Shown here piece by piece: positions 49,833 through 63,372 of a DNA stretch of 64,000 bases. The stretch covers positions 78,813,193 through 78,877,192 of the forward strand of contig OX465579.1 in the NCBI GenBank assembly GCA_950022655.1, read 5' to 3'. The notes beneath the pieces are model-generated. The model made no database searches and was not told the origin of the DNA. It was given only the letters and a program-made list of their open reading frames with translations. The position numbers and the translations under genes are program-made. This stretch comes from Alentia gelatinosa (taxonomy: Eukaryota; Annelida; Polychaeta; Phyllodocida; Polynoidae). The stretch's first letter is position 1, and every line of letters begins with the position of its first letter.

Positions 49833-50960
49833 TCATAGCCCTAAGACATCTAAGGACATGACATACCAAATGCGGAAATTCACTTCCCGTTAGAATTCAG
49901 CCATGAAACTTTAACACCAGTTAGGGACACATATAACCTACGATCACCTAAAATATGAAGATAATCAGCTGCTTGGATCTAACGATATTAGTGTTTAAAT
50001 CTGGTTGTATCAAATGCTGCTCTGGTGGCCAGTGTAGGCCTACTTAAGCGGTCGCTACTTTATGCAGCGACCTTGACATTGACTGCACTTGTTCCTGATA
50101 GATTGGCCATCAACCCCTGTCTGTGCTGAGCTCCTCACTCTCAGTCGAATAGATTGACGGGCTGACCGTACGCAGAATTTACCTCACTGTCGCCCAAATT
50201 ATCATAGCCCAAGACATCTAAGGAGGATACGTACCAAACGTTGAAATTCACTTCCCGTTGGAATTCAGCCATGAAACTTTAACACCAGTTAGGGACACAT
50301 ATAACCTACGATCACCTAAAATATGAAGAAAATCAGCAGCTTGGATCTAACGATATTCGCGTTTGAATCTGGTTGTATCAAATGCTGCTCTGGTGGCCAG
50401 TGTTCTGACATTGGGTGGCCATGATAAGAACTAACGTTTTCATTGACAGGTCCTGCCACCTGGTGTATTATAAGGAACCAGGTTCCTCACTACATTGATA
50501 ACGCCTTAAACCTTCTCTCTTTCTGTCACACTCAGTGGTCTAGAGGTAGAGTGTCTGCAAGGGAAACCTATGGTTGAGAGTTCAATCCCCTTCCATGCAG
50601 AGCGTTTTTTTTCAAGAGTCATAAAGATTCTTATAGGAAACTTGAAGGTTGAGAGTTCAAATCCCCTTCCATCCAGACTTTTTTATATTTTTTTATGAGA
50701 GTCATAAAGATTCTTTTAGGAACCAATTTTTCTCTTTCTGAATTATTTCTATTTCCATTTTTGAATCTTACACAGACATACCTACATAAATAGGGGAATC
50801 TTCCATCCAGAACTATTTATTATTCACCCTTACACATACGAATACCAGTTACTTTACGTTCTGGTACATTCAGTATAGATTGGTTACTGCACCTGTATGC
50901 AGTAATTATAGTGGGCCTTGTATGTTAGTCAAGACCATCTTTGCGGGTGCCCAAATATTA
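49833..50960 (+). repeat. Satellite monomer 45 (copy of monomer 16)
   Basis: 1128 bp, alpha class, with cagctgctt, gtacgcag and a tail ending ctttgcgggtg as in monomer 16. Confidence 0.97.
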
Positions 50961-52088
50961 TCATAGCCCTAAGACATCTAAGGACATGACATACCAAATG
51001 CGGAAATTCACTTCCCGTTAGAATTCAGCCATGAAACTTTAACACCAGTTAGGGACACATATAACCTACGATCACCTAAAATATGAAGATAATCAGCCGC
51101 TTGGATCTAACGATATTAGTGTTTAAATCTGGTTGTATCAAATGCTGCTCTGGTGGCCAGTGTAGGCCTACTTAAGCGGTCGCTACTTTATGCAGCGACC
51201 TTGACATTGACTGCACTTGTTCCTGATAGATTGGCCATCAACCCCTGTCTGTGCTGAGCTCCTCACTCTCAGTCGAATAGATTGACGGGCTGACCGTACG
51301 CAGAATTTACCTCACTGTCGCCCAAATTATCATAGCCCAAGACATCTAAGGAGGATACGTACCAAACGTTGAAATTCACTTCCCGTTGGAATTCAGCCAT
51401 GAAACTTTAACACCAGTTAGGGACACATATAACCTACGATCACCTAAAATATGAAGAAAATCAGCAGCTTGGATCTAACGATATTCGCGTTTGAATCTGG
51501 TTGTATCAAATGCTGCTCTGGTGGCCAGTGTTCTGACATTGGGTGGCCATGATAAGAACTAACGTTTTCATTGACAGGTCCTGCCACCTGGTGTATTATA
51601 AGGAACCAGGTTCCTCACTACATTGATAACGCCTTAAACCTTCTCTCTTTCTGTCACACTCAGTGGTCTAGAGGTAGAGTGTCTGCAAGGGAAACCTATG
51701 GTTGAGAGTTCAATCCCCTTCCATGCAGAGCATTTTTTTTCAAGAGTCATAAAGATTCTTATAGGAAACTTGAAGGTTGAGAGTTCAAATCCCCTTCCAT
51801 CCAGACTTTTTTATATTTTTTTATGAGAGTCATAAAGATTCTTTTAGGAACCAATTTTTCTCTTTCTGAATTATTTCTATTTCCATTTTTGAATCTTACA
51901 CAGACATACCTACATAAATAGGGGAATCTTCCATCCAGAACTATTTATTATTCACCCTTACACATACGAATACCAGTTACTTTACGTTCTGGTACATTCA
52001 GTATAGATTGGTTACTGCACCTTTATGCAGTAGTTATAGTGGGCCCTGTATTTTAGTCAAGACCATCGTTGCGGGTGCCCAAATATTA
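50961..52088 (+). repeat. Satellite monomer 46 (copy of monomer 17)
   Basis: 1128 bp, alpha class, as monomer 17 except gagcattt before the T run. Confidence 0.97.
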
Positions 52089-53218
52089 TCATAGCCCTAA
52101 GACATCTAAGGACATGACATACCAAATGCGGAAATTCACTTCCCGTTAGAATTCAGCCATGAAACTTTAACACTAGTTAGGGACACATATAACCTACGAT
52201 CACCTAAAATATGAAGATAATCAGCCGCTTGGATCTAACGATATTAGTGTTTGAATCTGGTTGTATCAAATGCTGCTCTGGTGGCCGGTGTAGGCCTACT
52301 TAAGCAGTCGCTACTTTATGCAGCGACCTTGACATTGACTGCACTTGTTCCTGATAGATTGGCCATCAACCCCTGTCTGTGCTGAGCTCCTCACTCTCAG
52401 TCGAATAGATTGACGGGCTGACCGTACACAGAATTTAACTCACTGTCGCCAAAATTATCATAGCCCAAGACATCTAAGGAGGATACCTACCAAACGTGGA
52501 AACTCACTTTCCGTTGGAATTCAGCCATGAAACTTTAACACCAGTTAGGGACACATATAACCTATGATCACCTAAAATATGAAGAAAATCAGCAGCTTGG
52601 ATCTAACGATATTCGCGTTTGAATCTGGTTGTATCAAATGCTGCTCTGGTGGCCAGTGTTCTGACATTGGGTGGCCATGATAAGAACTAACGTTTTCATT
52701 GACAGGTCCTGCCACCTGGTGTATTATAAGGAACCAGGTTCCTAACTACATTGATAACGCCTTAAACCTTCTCTCTTTCTGTCAGTCTCAGTGGTCTAGA
52801 GGTAGAGTGTCTGCAAGGGAAACCTATGGTTGAGAGTTCAATCCCCTTCCATGCAGAGCGTTTTTTTTTCAAGAGTCATAAAGATTCTTATAGGAAACTT
52901 GAAGGTTGAGAGTTCAAATCCCCCTCCATCCAGACTTTTTTATATTTTTTTATGAGAATCATAAAGATTCTTTTAGGAACTAATTTTTCTCTTTCTGAAT
53001 TATTTCTATTTCCATTTTTGAATCTTACACAGACATACCTACATAAATAGGGGAATCTTCCATCCAGAACTATTTATTTACTTACCCTTACACATACGAA
53101 TACCAGTTACTTTACGTTCTGGTACATTCAGTATAGATTGGTTACTGCACCTTTATGCAGTAGTTATAGTGGGCCCTGTATTTTAGTCAAGACCATCGTT
53201 GCGGGTGCCCAAATATTA
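52089..53218 (+). repeat. Satellite monomer 47 (copy of monomer 18)
   Basis: 1130 bp, beta class, with gtcagtctcag, ttcctaactac, gagaatcat and tatttacttaccc as in monomer 18; actcacttt in the B-half instead of actgacttt. Confidence 0.97.
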
Positions 53219-54347
53219 TCATAGCCCTAAGACATCTAAGGACATGACATACCAAATGCGGAAATTCACTTCCCGTTAGAATTCAGCCATGAAACTTTAA
53301 CACTAGTTAGGGACACATATAACCTACGATCACCTAAAATATGAAGATAATCAGCCGCTTGGATCTAACGATATTAGTGTTTGAATCTGGTTGTATCAAA
53401 TGCTGCTCTGGTGGCCGGTGTAGGCCTACTTAAGCAGTCGCTACTTTATGCAGCGACCTTGACATTGACTGCACTTGTTCCTGATAGATTGGCCATCAAC
53501 CCCTGTCTGTGCTGAGCTCCTCACTCTCAGTCGAATAGATTGACGGGCTGACCGTACACAGAATTTAACTGACTGTCGCCAAAATTATCATAGCCCAAGA
53601 CATCTAAGGAGGATACCTACCAAACGTGGAAACTCACTTTCCGTTGGAATTCAGCCATGGAACTTTAACACCAGTTAGGGACACATATAACCTATGATCA
53701 CCTAAAATATGAAGAAAATCAGCAGCTTGGATCTAACGATATTCGCGTTTGAATCTGGTTGTATCAAATGCTGCTCTGGTGGCCAGTGTTCTGACATTGG
53801 GTGGCCATGATAAGAACTAACGTTTTCATTGACAGGTCCTGCCACCTGGTGTATTATAAGGAACCAGGTTCCTCACTACATTGATAACGCCTTAAACCTT
53901 CTCTCTTTCTGTCAGACTCAGTGGTCTAGAGGTAGAGTGTCTGCAAGGGAAACCTATGGTTGAGAGTTCAATCCCCTTCCATGCAGAGCGGTTTTTTTTC
54001 AAGAGTCATAAAGATTTTTATAGGAAACTTGAAGGTTGAGTGTTCAAATCCCCTTCCATCCAGACATTTTTATATTTTTTTATGAGAGTCATAAAGATTC
54101 TTTTAGGAACCAATTTTTCTCTTTCTGAATTATTTCTATTTCCATTTTTGAATCTTACACAGACATACCTACATAAATAGGGGAATCTTCCATCCAGAAC
54201 TATTTATTATTCACCCTTACACATACGAATACCAGTTACTTTACGTTCTGGTACATTCAGTATAGATTGGTTACTGCACCTGTATGCAGTAATTATAGTG
54301 GGCCTTGTATGTTAGTCAAGACCATCGTTGTGGGTGCCCAAATATTA
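53219..54347 (+). repeat. Satellite monomer 48 (copy of monomer 19)
   Basis: 1129 bp, beta class, with ccatggaac, gtcagactcag, aagatttttatagg and gttgtgggtg as in monomer 19. Confidence 0.97.
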
Positions 54348-55475
54348 TCATAGCCCTAAGACATCTAAGGACATGACGTACCAAATGCGGAAATTCACTT
54401 CCCGTTAGAATTCAGCCATGAAACTTTAACACTAGTTAGGGACACATATAACCTACGATCACCTAAAATATGAAGATAATCAGCCGCTTGGATCTAACGA
54501 TATTAGTGTTTGAATCTGGTTGTATCAAATGCTGCTCTGGTGGCCAGTGTAGGCCTACTTAAGCAGTCGCTACTTTATGCAGCGACCTAGACATTGACTG
54601 CACTTGTTCCTGATAGATTGGCCATCAACCCCTGTCTGTGCTGAGCTCCTCACTCTCAGTCGAATAGATTGACGGGCTGACCGTACACAGAATTTAACTG
54701 ACTGTCGCCAAAATTATCATAGCCCAAGACATCTAAGGAGGATACCTACCAAACGTGGAAACTCACTTTCCGTTGGAATTCAGCCATGAAACTTTAACAC
54801 CAGTTAGGGACACATATAACCTATGATCACCTAAAATATGAAGAAAATCAGCAGCTTGGATCTAACGATATTCGCGTTTGAATCTGGTTGTATCAAATGC
54901 TGCTCTGGTGGCCAGTGTTCTGACATTGGGTGGCCATGATAAGAACTAACGTTTTCATTGACAGGTCCTGCCACCTGGTGTATTATAAGGAACCAGGTTC
55001 CTCACTACATTGATAACGCCTTAAACCTTCTCTCTTTCTGTCACACTCAGTGGTCTAGAGGTAGAGTGTCTGCAAGGGAAACCTATGGTTGAGAGTTCAA
55101 TCCCCTTCTATGCAGAGTTTTTTTTTTCAAGAGTCATAAAGATTCTTATAGGAAACTTGAAGGTTGAGAGTTCAAATCCCCTTCCATCCAGACTTTTTTA
55201 TATTTTTTTATGAGAGTCATAAAGATTCTTTTAGGAACCAATTTTTCTCTTTCTGAATTATTTCTATTTCCATTTTTGAATCTTACACAGACATTCCTAC
55301 ATAAATAGGGGAATCTTCCATCCAGAACTATTTATTATTCATCCTTACACATATGAATACCAGTTACTTTACGTTCTGGTACATTCAGTATAGATTGGTT
55401 ACTGCACCTTTATGCAGTAGTTATAGTGGGCCCTGTATTTTAGTCAAGACCATCGTTGCGGGTGCCCAAATATTA
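54348..55475 (+). repeat. Satellite monomer 49 (monomer 20 head, new tail)
   Basis: 1128 bp, beta class. Matches monomer 20 (gacctagac, ccttctatgcagag with long T run) up to the tail; from 55295 (acattcctac) it has tattattcatcc, catatgaatac and cctttatgcagtag. This is where one-to-one correspondence with the first pass ends. Confidence 0.96.
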
Positions 55476-56604
55476 TCATAGCCCTAAGACATCTAAGGAC
55501 ATGACATACCAAATGCGGAAATTCACTTCCCGTTAGAATTCAGCCATGAAACTTTAACACTAGTTAGGGACACATATAACCTACGATCACCTAAAATATG
55601 AAGATAATCAGCCGCTTGGATCTAACGATATTAGTGTTTGAATCTGGTTGTATCAAATGCTGCTCTGGTGGCCGGTGTAAGCCTACTTAAGCAGTCGCTA
55701 CTTTATGCAGCGACCTTGACATTGACTGCACTTGTTCCTGATAGATTGGCCATCAACCCCTGTCTGTGCTGAGCTCCTCACTCTCAGTCGAATAGATTGA
55801 CGGGCTGACCGTACACAGAATTTAACTCACTGTCGCCAAAATTATCATAGCCCAAGACATCTAAGGAGAATACCTACCAAACGTGGAAACTCGCTTTCCG
55901 TTCGAATTCAGCCATGAAACTTTAACACCAGTTAGGGACACATATAACCTATGATCACCTAAAATATGAAGAAAATCAGCAGCTTGGATCTAACGATATT
56001 CGCGTTTGAATCTGGTTGTATCAAATGCTGCTCTGGTGGCCAGTGTTCTGACATTGGGTGGCCATGATAAGAACTAACGTTTTCATTGACAGGTCCTGCC
56101 ACCTGGTGTATTATAAGGAACCAGGTTCCTCACTACATTGATAACGCCTTAAACCTTCTCTCTTTCTGTCACACTCAGTGGTCTAGAGGTAGAGTGTCTG
56201 CAAGGGAAACCTATGGTTGAGAGTTCAATCCCCTTCCATGCAGAGCGGTTTTTTTTCAAGAGTCATAAAGATTTTTATAGGAAACTTGAAGGTTGAGTGT
56301 TCAAATCCCCTTCCATCCAGACATTTTTATATTTTTTTATGAGAGTCATAAAGATTCTTTTAGGAACCAATTTTTCTCTTTCTGAATTATTTCTATTTCC
56401 ATTTTTGAATCTTACACAGACATACCTACATAAATAGGGGAATCTTCCATCCAGAACTATTTATTATTCACCCTTACACATACGAATACCAGTTACTTTA
56501 CGTTCTGGTACATTCAGTATAGATTGGTTACTGCACCTGTATGCAGTAATTATAGTGGGCCTTGTATGTTAGTCAAGACCATCGTTGCGGGTGCCCAAAT
56601 ATTA
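55476..56604 (+). repeat. Satellite monomer 50 (monomer 19-like mosaic)
   Basis: 1129 bp, beta class. cactagtt, gtacacag, aagatttttatagg and cagacattttt link it to monomers 19 and 48, but ccatgaaac, aactcactg and gttgcgggtg do not. Private: gtgtaagcc, aggagaatac, actcgctttccgttcg. Confidence 0.95.
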
Positions 56605-57732
56605 TCATAGCCCTAAGACATCTAAGGACATGACGTACCAAATGCGGAAATTCACTTCCCGTTAGAATTCAGCCATGAAACTTTAACACTAGTTAGGGAC
56701 ACATATAACCTACGATCACCTAAAATATGAAGATAATCAGCCGCTTGGATCTAACGATATTAGTGTTTGAATCTGGTTGTATCAAATGCTGCTCTGGTGG
56801 CCAGTGTAGGCCTACTTAAGCAGTCGCTACTTTATGCAGCGACCTAGACATTGACTGCACTTGTTCCTGATAGATTGGCCATCAACCCCTGTCTGTGCTG
56901 AGCTCCTCACTCTCAGTCGAATAGATTGACGGGCTGACCGTACGCAGAATTTACCTCACTGTCGCCCAAATTATCATAGCCCAAGACATCTAAGGAGGAT
57001 ACGTACCAAACGTTGAAATTCACTTCCCGTTGGAATTCAGCCATGAAACTTTAACACCAGTTAGGGACACATATAACCTACGATCACCTAAAATATGAAG
57101 AAAATCAGCAGCTTGGATCTAACGATATTCGCGTTTGAATCTGGTTGTATCAAATGCTGCTCTGGTGGCCAGTGTTCTGACATTGGGTGGCCATGATAAG
57201 AACTAACGTTTTCATTGACAGGTCCTGCCACCTGGTGTATTATAAGGAACCAGGTTCCTCACTACATTGATAACGCCTTAAACCTTCTCTCTTTCTGTCA
57301 CACTCAGTGGTCTAGAGGTAGAGTGTCTGCAAGGGAAACCTATGGTTGAGAGTTCAATCCCCTTCCATGCAGAGCGTTTTTTTTCAAGAGTCATAAAGAT
57401 TCTTATAGGAAACTTGAAGGTTGAGAGTTCAAATCCCCTTCCATCCAGACTTTTTTATATTTTTTTATGAGAGTCATAAAGATTCTTTTAGGAACCAATT
57501 TTTCTCTTTCTGAATTATTTCTATTTCCATTTTTGAATCTTACACAGACATACCTACATAAATAGGGGAATCTTCCATCCAGAACTATTTATTATTCACC
57601 CTTACACATACGAATACCAGTTACTTTACGTTCTGGTACATTCAGTATAGATTGGTTACTGCACCTTTATGCAGTAATTATAGTGGGCCCTGTATTTTAG
57701 TCAAGACCATCGTTGCGGGTGCCCAAATATTA
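56605..57732 (+). repeat. Satellite monomer 51 (beta head, alpha rear)
   Basis: 1128 bp. The A-half and hairpin region with gacctagac (A at 56846) match monomers 20 and 49. From gtacgcag (G at 56944) onward it is alpha-class: acctcactg, gttgaaattc, eight-T run, tattattcaccc. The class switch falls between 56846 and 56944, inside the invariant block. Confidence 0.96.
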
Positions 57733-58861
57733 TCATAGCCCTAAGACATCTAAGGACATGACGTACCAAATGCGGAAATTCACTTCCCGTTAGAATTCAG
57801 CCATGAAACTTTAACACCAGTTAGGGACACATATAACCTACGATCACCTAAAATATGAAGATAATCAGCCGCTTGGATCTAACGATATTAGTGTTTGGAT
57901 CTGGTTGTATCAAATGCTGCTCTGGTGGCCGGTGTAGGCCTACTTAAGCAGTCGCTACTTTATGCAGCGACCTTGACATTGACTGCACTTGTTCCTGATA
58001 GATTGGCCATCAACCCCTGTCTGTGCTGAGCTCCTCACTCTCAGTCGAATAGATTGACGGGCTGACCGTACACAGAATTTAACTCACTGTCGCCAAAATT
58101 ATCATAGCCCAAGACATCTAAGGAGGATACGTACCAAACGTGGAAACTCACTTTCCGTTGGAATTCAGCCATGAAACTTTAACACCAGTTAGGGACACAT
58201 ATAACCTATGATCACCTAAAATATGAAGAAAATCAGCAGCTTGGATCTAACGATATTCGCGTTTGAATCTGGTTGTATCAAATGCTGCTCTGGTGGCCAG
58301 TGTTCTGACATTGGGTGGCCATGATAAGAACTAACGTTTTCATTGACAGGTCCTGCCACCTGGTGTATTATAAGGAACCAGGTTCCTCACTACATTGATA
58401 ACGCCTTAAACCTTCTCTCTTTCTGTCACACTCAGTGGTCTAGAGGTAGAGTGTCTGCAAGGGAAACCTATGGTTGAGAGTTCAATCCCCTTCCATGCAG
58501 AGCGTTTTTTTTTCAAGAGTCATAAAGATTCTTATAGGAACTTGAAGGTTGAGTGTTCAAATCCCCTTCCATCCAGACTTTTTTATATTTTTTTATGAGA
58601 GTCATAAAGATTCTTTTAGGAACCAATTTTTCTCTTTCTGAATTATTTCTATTTCCATTTTTGAATCTTACACAGACATACCTACATAAATAGGGGAATC
58701 TTCCATCCAGAACTATTTATTTGTTTACCCTTACAAATACGAATACCAGTTACTTTACGTTCTGGTACATTCAGTATAGATTGGTTACTGCACCTTTATG
58801 CAGTAATTATAGTGGGCCCTGTATTTTAGTCAAGACCATCGTTGCGGGTGCCCAAATATTA
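57733..58861 (+). repeat. Satellite monomer 52 (monomer 1-like)
   Basis: 1129 bp, beta class. gtttggatc, gtacacag, ggaacttg, gagtgttc and ttacaaatacg link it to monomers 1, 29 and 34; it has aagacatc and gatcacct instead of aagatatc and gatcagct. Confidence 0.95.
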
Positions 58862-59990
58862 TCATAGCCCTAAGACATCTAAGGACATGACGTACCAAAT
58901 GCGGAAATTCACTTCCCGTTAGAATTCAGCCATGAAACTTTAACACCAGTTAGGGACACATATAACCTACGATCACCTAAAATATGAAGATAATCAGCCG
59001 CTTGGATCTAACGATATTAGTGTTTGAATCTGGTTGTATCAAATGCTGCTCTGGTGGCCGGTGTAGGCCTACTTAAGCAGTCGCTACTTTATGCAGCGAC
59101 CTTGACATTGACTGCACTTGTTCCTGATAGATTGGCCATCAACCCCTGTCTGTGCTGAGCTCCTCACTCTCAGTCGAATAGATTGACGGGCTGACCGTAC
59201 GCAGAATTTACCTCACTGTCGCCCAAATTATCATAGCCCAAGACATCTAAGGAGGATACGTACCAAACGTGGAAACTCCCTTTCCGTTGGAATTTAGCCA
59301 TGAAACTTTAACACCAGTTAGGGACACATATAACCTATGATCACCTAAAATATGAAGAAAATCAGCAGATTGGATCTAACGATATTCGCGTTTGAATCTG
59401 GTTGTATCAAATGCTGCTCTGGTGGCCAGTGTTCTGACATTGGGTGGCCATGATAAGAACTAACGTTTTCATTGACAGGTCCTGCCACCTGGTGTATTAT
59501 AAGGAACCAGGTTCCTCACTACATTGATAACGCCTTAAACCTTCTCTCTTTCTGTCACACTCAGTGGTCTAGAGGTAGAGTGTCTGCAAGGGAAACCTAT
59601 GGTTGAGAGTTCAATCCCCTTCCATGCAGAGCGTTTTTTTTTCAAGAGTCATAAAGATTCTTATAGGAAACTTGAAGGTTGAGTGTTCAAATCCCCTTCC
59701 ATCCAGACTTTTTTATATTTTTTTATGAGAGTCATAAAGATTCTTTTAGGAACCAATTTTTCTCTTTCTGAATTATTTCTATTTCCATTTTTGAATCTTA
59801 CACAGACATACCTACATAAATAGGGGAATCTTCCATCCAGAACTATTTATTATTCACCCTTACACATACGAATACCAGTTACTTTACGTTCTGGTACATT
59901 CAGTATAGATTGGTTACTGCACCTGTATGCAGTAATTATAGTGGGCCTTGTATGTTAGTCAAGACCATCGTTGCGGGTGCCCAAATATTA
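58862..59990 (+). repeat. Satellite monomer 53 (monomer 6-like)
   Basis: 1129 bp, beta class. actccctttcc and cagcagattgg link it to monomers 3 and 6; private gaatttagcc in the B-half removes an EcoRI-type gaattc. Confidence 0.95.
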
Positions 59991-61114
59991 TCATAGCCCT
60001 AAGACATCTAAGGACATGACATACCAAATGCGGAAATTCACTTCCCGTTAGAATTCAGCCATGAAACTTTAACACCAGTTAGGGACACATATAACCTACG
60101 ATCACCTAAAATATGAAGATAATCAGCCGCTTGGATCTAACGATATTAGTGTTTGAATCTGGTTGTATCAAATGCTGCTCTGGTGGCCGGTGTAGGCCTA
60201 CTTAAGCGGTCGCTGCTTCATGCAGCGACCTTGACATTGACTGCACTTGTTCCTGATAGATTGGCCATCAACCCCTGTCTGTGCTGAGCTCCTCACTCTC
60301 AGTCGAATAGATTGACGGGCTGACGTAAAAATTTACCTCACTGTCGCCCAAATTATCATAGCCCAAGACATCTAAGGAGGATACGTACCAAACGTGGAAA
60401 CTCACTTCCCATTGGAATTCAGCCATGAAACTTTAACACCAGTTAGGGACACATATAACCTACGATCACCTAAAATATGAAGAAAATCAGCAGCTTGGAT
60501 CTAACGATATTCGCGTTTGAATCTGGTTGTATCAAATGCTGCTCTGGTGGCCAGTGTTCTGACATTGGGTGGCCATGATAAGAACTAACGTTTTCATTGA
60601 CAGGTCCTGCCACCTGGTGTATTATAAGGAACCAGGTTCCTCACTACATTGATAACGCCTTAAACCTTCTCTCTTTCTGTCACACTCAGTGGTCTAGAGG
60701 TAGAGTGTCTGCAAGGGAAACCTATGGTTGAGAGTTCAATCCCCTTCCATGCAGAGCGTTTTTTTTCAAGAGTCATAAAGATTCTTATAGGAAACTTGAA
60801 GGTTGAGAGTTCAAATCCCCTTCCATCCAGACTTTTTTATATTTTTTTATGAGAGTCATAAAGATTCTTTTAGGAACCAATTTTTCTCTTTCTGAATTAT
60901 TTCTATTTCCATTTTTGAATCTTACACAGACATACCTACATAAATAGGGGAATCTTCCATCCAGAACTATTTATTATTCACCCTTACACATACGAATACC
61001 AGTTACTTTACGTTCTGGTACATTCAGTATAGATTGGTTACTGCACCTGTATGCAGTAATTATAGTGGGCCCTGTATTTTAGTCAAGACCATCGTTGCAG
61101 GTGCCCAAATATTA
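59991..61114 (+). repeat. Satellite monomer 54 (rho class, 1,124 bp)
   Basis: Rho class, similar to monomers 7, 9 and 40. After cgggctgac (around 60321) it reads gtaaaaattt where others read cgtacgcagaattt, a 4-bp net loss with substitution. Confidence 0.96.
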
Positions 61115-62243
61115 TCATAGCCCTAAGACATCTAAGGACATGACGTACCAAATGCGGAAATTCACTTCCCGTTAGAATTCAGCCATGAAACTTTAACACC
61201 AGTTAGGGACACATATAACCTACGATCACCTAAAATATGAAGATAATCAGCCGCTTGGATCTAACGATATTAGTGTTTGAATCTGGTTGTATCAAATGCT
61301 GCTCTGATGGCCGGTGTAGGCCTACTTAAGCAGTCGCTACTTTATGCAGCGACCTTGACATTGACTGCACTTGTTCCTGATAGATTGGCCATCAACCCCT
61401 GTCTGTGCTGAGCTCCTCACTCTCAGTCGAATAGATTGACGGGCTGACCGTACGCAGAATTTAACTCACTGTCGCCAAAATTATCATAGCCCAAGACATC
61501 TAAGGAGGATACGTACCAAACGTGGAAACTCACTTTCCGTTGGAATTCAGCCATGAAACTTTAACACCAGTTAGGGACACATATAACCTATGATCACCTA
61601 AAATATGAAGAAAATCAGCAGCTTGATTCTAACGTTATTCGCGTTTGAATCTGGTTGTATCAAATGCTGGTCTGGTGGCCAGTGTTCTGACATTGGGTGG
61701 CCATGATAAGAACTAACGTTTTCATTGACAGGTCCTGCCACCTGGTGTATTATAAGGAACCAGGTTCCTCACTACATTGATAACGCCTTAAACCTTCTCT
61801 CTTTTTGTCACACTCAGTGGTCTAGAGGTAGAGTGTCTGCAAGGGAAACCTATGGTTGAGAGTTCAATCCCCTTCCATGCAGAGCGTTTTTTTTTCAAGA
61901 GTCATAAAGATTCTTATAGGAAACTTGAAGGTTGAGAGTTCAAATCCCCTTACATCCAGACTTTTTTATATTTTTTATGAGAGTCATAAAGATTCTTTTA
62001 GGAACCAATTTTTCTCTTTCTGAATTATTTCTATTTCCATTTTTGAATCTTACACAGACATACCTACATAAATAGGGGAATCTTCCATCCAGAACTATTT
62101 ATTTGTTTACCCTTACACATACGAATACCAGTTACTTTACGTTCTGGTACATTCAGTATAGATTGGTTACTGCACCTTTATGCAGTAATTATAGTGGGCC
62201 CTGTATTTTAGTCAAGACCATCGTTGCGGGTGCCCAAATATTA
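61115..62243 (+). repeat. Satellite monomer 55 (monomer 10/12-like)
   Basis: 1129 bp, beta class. cttgattctaacgttatt, gctggtctgg and ctctttttgtc as in monomers 10 and 12; ccttacatcc as in monomer 3; second T run one base shorter than usual. Confidence 0.95.
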
Positions 62244-63372
62244 TCATAGCCCTAAGACATCTAAGGACATGACGTACCAAATGCGGAAATTCACTTCCCG
62301 TTAGAATTCAGCCATGAAACTTTAACACCAGTTAGGGACACATATAACCTACGATCACCTAAAATATGAAGATAATCAGCCGCTTGGATCTAACGATATT
62401 AGTGTTTGAATCTGGTTGTATCAAATGCTGCTCTGGTGGCCGGTGTAGGCCTACTTAAGCAGTCGCTACTTTATGCAGCGACCTTGACATTGACTGCACT
62501 TGTTCCTGATAGATTGGCCATCAACCCCTGTCTGTGCTGAGCTCCTCACTCTCAGTCGAATAGATTGACGGGCTGACCGTACGAAGAATTTAACTCACTG
62601 TCGCCAAAATTATCATAGCCCAAGACATCTAAGGAGGATACCTACCAAACGTGGAAACTCACTTTCCGTTGGAATTCAGCCATGAAACTTTATCACCAGT
62701 TAGGGACACATATAACCTATGATCAGCTAAAATATGAAGAAAATCAGCAGCTTGGATCTAACGATATTCGCGTTTGAATCTGGTTGTATCAAATGCTGCT
62801 CTGGTGGCCAGTGTTCTGACATTGGGTGGCCATGATAAGAACTAACGTTTTCATTGACAGGTCCTGCCACCTGGTGTATTATAAGGAACCAGGTTCCTCA
62901 CTACATTGATAACGCCTTAAACCTTCTCTCTTTCTGTCACACTCAGTGGTCTAGAGGTAGAGTGTCTGCAAGGGAAACCTATGGTTGAGAGTTCAATCCC
63001 CTTCCATGCAGAGCGTTTTTTTTTCAAGAGTCATAAAGATTCTTATAGGAACTTGAAGGTTGAGTGTTCAAATCCCCTTCCATCCAGACTTTTTTATATT
63101 TTTTTATGAGAGTCATAAAGATTCTTTTAGTAACCAATTTTTCTCTTTCTGAATTATTTCTATTTCCATTTTTGAATCTTACACAGACATACCTACATAA
63201 ATAGGGGAATCTTCCATCCAGAACTATTTATTTGTTTACCCTTACACATACGAATACCAGTTACTTTACGTTCTGGTACATTCAGTATAGATTGGTTACT
63301 GCACCTTTATGCAGTAATTATAGTGGGCCTTGTATGTTAGTCAAGACCATCTTTGCGGGTGCCCAAATATTA
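62244..63372 (+). repeat. Satellite monomer 56 (monomer 13-like)
   Basis: 1129 bp, beta class. gtacgaag and gatcagct as in monomer 13; private tttatcacc and tttagtaacc; gatacctacc in the B-half. Confidence 0.95.

Larger units (their letters stand above)
37416..55295 (+). repeat. Higher-order repeat block, second pass (monomers 34-49)
   Basis: Monomers 34-41 match monomers 1-8 one for one at an offset of 37,415 bp, sharing private variants such as cagatcctgcc (monomers 2 and 35), ttagcacccg (4 and 37) and ctttgacacc (7 and 40). From monomer 42 the offset becomes 32,900 bp and monomers 42-49 match monomers 13-20, sharing gataatgagcc (13 and 42), agccacttgg (15 and 44), ccatggaac (19 and 48) and gacctagac (20 and 49). 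The match is lost near 55295 in the tail of monomer 49. Monomers 9-12 have no counterpart here. Confidence 0.88.
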
